From Planctomycetaceae bacterium (GTDB lineage Bacteria > Planctomycetota > Planctomycetia > Pirellulales > Thermoguttaceae): a DNA stretch of 10,148 nt. The notes under the pieces are model-generated. The model was not told the origin of the DNA and ran no database searches. It saw only the letters and a program-made list of their open reading frames with translations. Below, in pieces: positions 6,071 through 10,148 of this stretch; the first letter of the stretch is position 1, and each line of letters starts with the position of its first letter. A program made the translations under genes and the position numbers. Where the stretch lies: assembly GCA_031283825.1 (NCBI GenBank), contig JAITAZ010000643.1, forward strand, positions 1 to 10,148. The letters are read 5' to 3'.

Positions 6071-7354
6071 CTATTTTCTATCCGCTTGAGGTATGTATGC
6101 GGGCAATTTTTTTTCTGCGAATAATTTCTCAAATCTCGTAAGACGTTGACGACCATTTATCATCGGTAGATTCAAATTATCTTCTCCAATAAATGGTTTT
6201 GCATACTTGATAAAATCATCTGTTACGTCCGTGCCGTTATTCGCAATCCAACTTGCTGGAAAAGTCCGCTCGCTGTTGGCAACTTGCTCAAGCGATACCT
6301 TGTCATACCTGACATTGTAAATGAATCCCTTATCCCTCAAAATTGTTGACATAAATCCGCCTTGTCCTGTTGCCGCTAACTCCATCGCCTTTTGACCAAG
6401 TCTGTATGCCTCGTCAAGATCAATAGTTGAAGCATACCCGATAGAATGTCTTTGATCCGTTCCCGGAACATTGCCGCGAGCCGCGCCTTTGGTCGGAAGT
6501 CCTCGACTGTTGAGATAATTGACAATAATTTGCGCAACAGTAACTTGACTCGAACTAAAACTCGTATGTCCAAACGAATCCTTAACCGCGCCGACTTCTC
6601 CAACGTCGAATCCTTCGCTCACGACAACAATACATCGCCCCGCTTGCTTCAACATTGCCGAAACCTGATCGCCTAAAACTTCTAAACTAATTTTCGACTC
6701 GGCAAGATAAATCAACAACGGAATCTCGCGTTTTGGGTCGGCAAGCCTCGCCGCCGCCGGAATAAATCCAATCTTGCGACCCATTGCCTGAAGCACAAGC
6801 ACAGGATCAGCGGGCGACGAACCCTTATTTTCCTCGTTGGCATATTGAACCGCATGAATCCAATACTTCGCGGCAGAAGCATATCCGGGCGTATGATCAA
6901 TCAATTTGAACTCGGCGTCGCCAACGTCGTTGTCAATAGTTTTCGGAACTCCGACCGCTTGCAAGTCAAGCCCTTTCTGCCTTGCAAGTTGAGCGATTTT
7001 ATTAGCCGTGTCCATCGAATCATTACCGCCGTTATACAAAAAATAACCGACATTATGAGCTTTTAACACGTCAATCACTCGCTCGAAATCTTCTTGCTGA
7101 TTCGATTTTAATTTGTATCGACAAGTCCCAATCGAACCCGCAACCGGCGTATATCGAAGAAGAGATATTTCCTCATCCGGCTGATCCGAAAGATTGATAA
7201 GTTCCTCATTAAGAACGCCCTCAATCCCGTGAGCCGCGCCATAAACAACGCCAACATTATCGAACTCGCGTGAAGCGTCAATTACTCCGCGAAGAGAACT
7301 ATTAATCACGCAAGTCGGTCCGCCGCTTTGCGCAATAATCGCATTTTTTTTCAT
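6071..7354 (-). CDS. pfp: 6-phosphofructokinase, probably pyrophosphate-dependent
   Basis: 427 residues, a normal single-domain-pair length. Phosphorylates fructose 6-phosphate to the 1,6-bisphosphate in cytosolic glycolysis; the PPi-using type is reversible. Seen: N-terminal 'IIAQSGGPTCVINSSLRG' (phosphate-loop region, 6-23), GGNDS (109-113), PKTIDND (137-143, catalytic-loop Asp 141 and 143), MGR (191-193), SEGF (246-249) and GNVPGTDQR (295-302). Asp112 and Lys138 occupy the two positions that are Gly in ATP-using enzymes (GGDG, PGTIDND) and Asp/Lys in PPi-using ones, so PPi is the predicted donor. Asn111 replaces the usual Asp of GGDD; 'GGNDSMDT' is, as I recall, normal for one PFP subfamily and not a sign of decay. 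No Shine-Dalgarno sequence precedes the ATG. The gene lies 151 bases downstream of the thioredoxin-like gene on the same strand and converges with hrpA. Confidence 0.92.
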   Translation of the reverse strand: MKKNAIIAQSGGPTCVINSSLRGVIDASREFDNVGVVYGAAHGIEGVLNEELINLSDQPDEEISLLRYTPVAGSIGTCRYKLKSNQQEDFERVIDVLKAHNVGYFLYNGGNDSMDTANKIAQLARQKGLDLQAVGVPKTIDNDVGDAEFKLIDHTPGYASAAKYWIHAVQYANEENKGSSPADPVLVLQAMGRKIGFIPAAARLADPKREIPLLIYLAESKISLEVLGDQVSAMLKQAGRCIVVVSEGFDVGEVGAVKDSFGHTSFSSSQVTVAQIIVNYLNSRGLPTKGAARGNVPGTDQRHSIGYASTIDLDEAYRLGQKAMELAATGQGGFMSTILRDKGFIYNVRYDKVSLEQVANSERTFPASWIANNGTDVTDDFIKYAKPFIGEDNLNLPMINGRQRLTRFEKLFAEKKLPAYIPQADRK

Positions 7355-7505
7355 CGGTTAAATAAGTTTTTGGTAAACGTTTTGTAGAATTTTTGTAACT
7401 ATTACGTATGATTATTTCTTAACGTAGATAATCTCGAATTTTAAGCCGGTGTCATTTTAGTCTTTTAACAAAATCTCTAGTCGTGAAATTATAATGCGTT
7501 ATGTT
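7355..7505 (-). promoter_or_regulatory. Gap between the two minus-strand genes, possible pfp promoter
   Basis: AT-rich spacer. A TATAAT reads on the minus strand at 7489-7494, but there is no good -35. It also holds TTGTAACTATT (7393-7403), the complement of a motif that recurs in three other gaps. No strong terminator hairpin follows the upstream gene, so read-through from it remains possible. Confidence 0.25.
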
Positions 7506-9116
7506 TTATCTTTGCACGGTATCCAGCGGCGACTTAAAGGCGGCTTCGTAGTTTTGCGCGATGTTTGCGTAATGTTCGGGCTTGACAATAAAACTGTTAA
7601 GCGACTCCTTACTAGCGAAAAGATACACGCGACCTCCAAACCAAACTCCGTATTTTCTTGAACCGCATATTTTTTTGTTTCTATCGATCATCATTACGAC
7701 GTCTTCGCCCATTGCAACCGGCGCGAATCGTAACGGCGTTTTCAAAAATTCTTCCATCGCTTCTTGACTGGAGAATCTGTAAACTTGACCTCGATACATC
7801 GCATAATACGCCGGATTGCCGGGAATCCATGCTTCCTTCTTGCACAAAACAACCGGACAATATCCTTCAATCGCCAACGGCACTTCGACTGTCAAATGTC
7901 CACTCGAATCAACAATATTGCCGACATTACCGACATTCAATTGACCTCCCGCCGAAGGATTCCGAACAATCGACGGATTACTATTATTATTCGTTACATT
8001 AATTCCGTTTGAATTTAAACCGTCGGAGGAATCTGAATTGACTGCAAGCGCACTCGGCGAAACTTTCAACACGCCGTCGATAGACGCAGCAAGATTAGAA
8101 TTAACATTAGCGTTAGCGTTATTAGAATTGTTAAAATTCGTTTGATTGCCGTTAGTTGCGGCTTCGTTTGTATTGACTGTAAATCCCGCAACGTTATTAT
8201 CTGCGGCAATTGAAACAACATGATTTGGAACAGAATTAACTCCGGCAGTTGACGGCGCGGCGACAATTGCGGCGTTGTTTTTGCTTGAATCAATTTGTCC
8301 TGATGCCGAAATTACTGGTTGCGGATGCGCCGTATATAATAGATTAGCCGAACTCTCTGATTGATTTTGTTGACTCGATTGATTCGGTTGATTTGATTGA
8401 TTCGGTTGTTGGTTATCGTTGATGAAAGCAAAATTATTTTGCGTATCGACTGGCGTATTTTTGTTTTCATTTGGCGAAGGAAACGGAATTGCAGACGGAG
8501 GATTCGGCGTAGGATTTATTGTATTTATGTTTGCGTTTATGTTTGTATTTGCGGAATTATTTTGTATTATTTCTTGATGGATTATTTTTTCGCGAGTGGT
8601 GTTTGCGTGAGGAAATTGCAGATAGTTGTTGCGTAGATATTGTAGAAATTGCAGATATTTTTCGACAGCGATTTCGCCTTGTCTTCTGTAAACGACTTGT
8701 TCATCTGCGTTGAGAATTAGGTCGGTTGGAACAACGGTAACGTTGAATTGTTTTGCGAGCATTGCTTGTGTTTTCATGTCGGCGCGAACTGGTATAAAGT
8801 TTCGATTTAGTTCTATGGCGATACGAGGATCGGTGAAAACGTTTGCGTTCATAGACGCGCAGGGCGCGCAATCGCTATAGAAATGCACGATTACTAATCG
8901 GTTTTCGATTTGTGCTGATTGGCAGGCTTTTTTGATGTCGTTTTCCCATTTTATAGAATCAACGACTTGAGCCGACAAATTCTTGCTCAACGACAAAAAC
9001 GTTATTGACAAAACTACTATTAGTACAGCCGATTTATTTGTTATTTCGATAATCTTTGAAAACGGATCAATATAAAACCGACAGTAATAAATGTTAGATA
9101 TAATTTGTTTTATCAT
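7506..9116 (-). CDS. Exported thioredoxin-fold protein with tandem YHS-like tail
   Basis: 536 residues. A long basic/aromatic N-region and a hydrophobic segment (29-46) end near LSAQ|VVDS, indicating a signal peptide or anchor, so the protein probably works outside the cytoplasmic membrane. Residues ~55-165 form a thioredoxin-like domain: 'VIVHFYSDCAPCASM' with CAPC at 83-86, and VVPT with the cis-Pro at 130. Residues ~170-410 are an Asn/Gln/Ser/Pro-rich linker. Residues ~417-520 hold two YHS-like repeats: 'GYCPVVLCKKEAWIPGN' through 'YRGQVYRFSSQEAMEEFLKTP', then 'KYGVWFGGRVYLFASKESLNSFIVKPEHYA'. YHS domains are associated with metal binding; Cys420, Cys425 and Cys484 are candidate ligands. 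This domain pair is, as I recall, common in planctomycetes. A role in periplasmic disulfide or metal handling is inferred; substrates are unknown. Upstream 'AAAAGAGA' is a modest ribosome site. pfp follows on the same strand. Confidence 0.85.
   Translation of the reverse strand: MIKQIISNIYYCRFYIDPFSKIIEITNKSAVLIVVLSITFLSLSKNLSAQVVDSIKWENDIKKACQSAQIENRLVIVHFYSDCAPCASMNANVFTDPRIAIELNRNFIPVRADMKTQAMLAKQFNVTVVPTDLILNADEQVVYRRQGEIAVEKYLQFLQYLRNNYLQFPHANTTREKIIHQEIIQNNSANTNINANINTINPTPNPPSAIPFPSPNENKNTPVDTQNNFAFINDNQQPNQSNQPNQSSQQNQSESSANLLYTAHPQPVISASGQIDSSKNNAAIVAAPSTAGVNSVPNHVVSIAADNNVAGFTVNTNEAATNGNQTNFNNSNNANANVNSNLAASIDGVLKVSPSALAVNSDSSDGLNSNGINVTNNNSNPSIVRNPSAGGQLNVGNVGNIVDSSGHLTVEVPLAIEGYCPVVLCKKEAWIPGNPAYYAMYRGQVYRFSSQEAMEEFLKTPLRFAPVAMGEDVVMMIDRNKKICGSRKYGVWFGGRVYLFASKESLNSFIVKPEHYANIAQNYEAAFKSPLDTVQR
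8359..8412 (-). repeat. Asn/Gln-coding tandem repeat in the linker
   Basis: On the plus strand, GATTGATT-type units alternate with CGGTTG (for example GATTGATTCGGTTGATTT). On the coding strand they give repeated NQPNQS residues at about 234-253 of the thioredoxin-like protein. The unit is imprecise, so some drift has followed the expansion. Confidence 0.75.
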
Positions 9117-9286
9117 TGTAAAATCTCTTTTAATTTCGATTTACATAAATTATTTATTTGACTTGCGGCAAAAACAGTTCCACCAAAATAAACTGTCCGC
9201 TATACATGTATCGGCTATGCGATAAAAGAGGGTTAAATCGAATTTAATGAAAATACCGAATAAATCGAAAAAATTTTTCAAAAAAT
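9117..9286 (-). promoter_or_regulatory. Upstream region of the thioredoxin-like gene
   Basis: No convincing gene. A perfect 10-bp palindrome ATACATGTAT (9203-9212) lies about 90 bases before the start codon and could be a regulator site. On the minus strand TTGCCG is followed by AT-rich sequence, but no good -10 is found. The rest is AT-rich without visible structure. Confidence 0.25.
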
Positions 9287-9305
9287 TTGTAACTATTCAT
9301 AAAGA

Positions 9306-9390
9306 TAGGCAACTGTAAGTTCGCATAACTTTTCGCCGAAAGGTTACGAACCTACGGTCGCCTACCTGATCGGTGATCAACCTGATCGAT
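9306..9390 (-). repeat. Shortened foldback element, copy 3 (inverted)
   Basis: Read on the minus strand, 9390-9345 repeats the leader and left end of copy 1: GATCAGGTTGATCA, then CAGGTAGGCGACCGTAGGTT. It then turns back on itself after CCTTTCGGCGAAA. The span 9306-9364 is a ~59-base imperfect palindrome whose arm mismatches are mostly transitions (G-T or A-C). The internal part present in copies 1 and 2 is missing. It is flanked by an inverted pair of TTGTAACTATTC (9287-9298) and GAATAGTTACAA (9402-9413), which may mark a larger unit. Confidence 0.75.
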
Positions 9391-9419
9391 AAAAACCTAC
9401 GGAATAGTTACAATATTTG

Positions 9420-9710
9420 TAATATATCAGCGGAATATTTTGTAACGATTTAAGGTTTATTTTTGACAACCTCATTTTTACCTAATTTTCTTAACAAAAC
9501 AACCTCAGTAGCAATAGTTAGGAAAAAATTAGGTTTTAAATGAGGTTTGCGGAAACTGTTAAAATACGTTTTGGAAAATTCAACTGATATATTAAAAAAT
9601 TGGTAATATATCAGTGGAATATTTTTAACACGTATGAATATTTGACAACCAACCTCATTTTCAACCTAATTTTTCTTACTATTGTTTAAAAAACCTCAGT
9701 AGCCAATGAC
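9420..9710. repeat. Composite direct/inverted repeat block
   Basis: TAATATATCAG occurs at 9420-9430, inverted at 9584-9594 and direct again at 9604-9614. Behind each lies the same order of motifs: an AACCTCATTTT-like stretch, an ACCTAATTTT stretch and, in the two direct copies, CCTCAGTAGC. So the block is three diverged ~100-bp units in the order forward, inverted, forward. Arms 9468-9495 and 9517-9547 of the first two units pair as an imperfect ~30-bp inverted repeat. There is no open frame of note. The units are clearly diverged, so duplication is not recent. Confidence 0.75.
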
Positions 9711-9713
9711 ACT

Positions 9714-9781
9714 CCCCACACCAACCTCATTACCTCATTATTCGTTTACGTTTTTAATGAGGTAATGAGGTTGGTGTGGGG
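9714..9781. repeat. Perfect 27-bp inverted repeat (strong hairpin)
   Basis: Arms 9714-9740 and 9755-9781 are exact reverse complements around a 14-base loop. The arms start with CCCCACACCAACC and contain CCTCATTA twice in tandem, linking them to the CCTCATT motif of the preceding block. The structure could form a very stable stem in DNA or RNA. T-runs are in the loop, not after the stem, so it is not a typical intrinsic terminator. It lies 14 bases before foldback element copy 2. Confidence 0.9.
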
Positions 9782-9795
9782 AGGCGGTAATAGAT

Positions 9796-9944
9796 CAGGT
9801 AGGCGACCGTAGGTTCGCAACCTTTTGGCGAAAGGTTACGTTGCCGAAGGCAACGATAAAATGGATTCGACAATAATTAAAATCAATTCAGATTTACCGT
9901 CGGCAAACGCCGACACGACCTTTCGGCGAAAGGTCGCCTACCTG
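9796..9944 (+). repeat. 149-bp foldback repeat element, copy 2
   Basis: Same element as at 1251-1402, same orientation. Here the terminal 13-bp inverted repeats are perfect (CAGGTAGGCGACC / GGTCGCCTACCTG). The internal stem CGTTGCCGAAGGCAACG has a G-C pair where copy 1 has G-T, a pairing-preserving change. The 10 bases AGGCGGTAAT just outside the left end (9782-9791) are shared with copy 1, so homology begins before the TIR. Non-coding. Confidence 0.87.
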
Positions 9945-10148
9945 TCTGGAGTAGCAAGTGCGTAACATGAGTTCTTAATTTTCTAGTTTAACAATGCGTT
10001 ATAATTTTTCTACAAACAATTTCACAAAAAATTTTATTGAAAAATTACGAAAATTATATTTTCTGGAAAATTGCTCTTTACGCGGAATTTGAAAATTGTT
10101 ATTCTACGCTCATTGATTGAAATTGATCCAAAAATTTTTATCGCAAAG
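9945..10148. other. Right edge, AT-rich, no gene seen
   Basis: Only short open frames exist: 33 codons from an ATG at 9994 on the plus strand, and a ~38-codon open minus frame entering from the edge and ending at 10034. Neither looks like protein. A TATAAT at 10000-10005 has no convincing -35. The sequence TGCGTAACATGAGT at 9959-9972 is a 13-of-14 inverted match to 1191-1204. Confidence 0.4.

Noticed and set aside
1251..9944. Composite transposon bounded by the two 150-bp elements
   Set aside because: The copies are direct, there is no transposase between them, and the enclosed genes are ordinary housekeeping types.

Overview
The window looks like chromosomal DNA of a moderately AT-rich member of the Planctomycetota. 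This is inferred from protein style, because no rRNA or marker gene is present. Three clues point there: a secreted Gly-rich protein with a conserved N-terminal half and a C-terminal block ('KPEV...', 'AQAAVWH...MSWDEIA') that I recall mainly from Pirellulales-like genomes; a thioredoxin-fold protein carrying a tandem YHS-like tail; and several starts without a clear Shine-Dalgarno sequence. The genes are housekeeping or cell-envelope in type. No phage, plasmid, CRISPR, transposase or defence gene is visible.

Layout. A secreted Gly/Tyr-rich protein (269-1177, +) is followed by a 402-bp gap with a 152-bp foldback element, then a full-length HrpA-type DEAH-box RNA helicase (1580-5662, +). A 408-bp gap between converging genes holds two opposed 9-bp-period G-rich arrays. 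On the minus strand lie a PPi-type phosphofructokinase (6071-7354) and, upstream of it, an exported thioredoxin-like/YHS-like protein (7506-9116). The last ~1 kb (9117-10148) has no convincing gene. It is densely packed with inverted and direct repeats, including a perfect 27-bp-arm hairpin and a second copy of the 150-bp foldback element.

The genes do not form one obvious pathway: RNA helicase, glycolytic enzyme and two exported proteins. The two minus-strand genes could be co-transcribed, but the 151-bp gap makes this uncertain.

The unusual content is mostly non-coding: at least four intergenic repeat families that abut one another, all lacking coding capacity. A second oddity is inside the genes. 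The coding strands switch in blocks between A/C-rich and G/T-rich composition, and in hrpA two of the switches fall right after Asn/Gln-rich insertions. I found no convincing new gene system. The repeat families and the composition mosaic are the things worth a second look.
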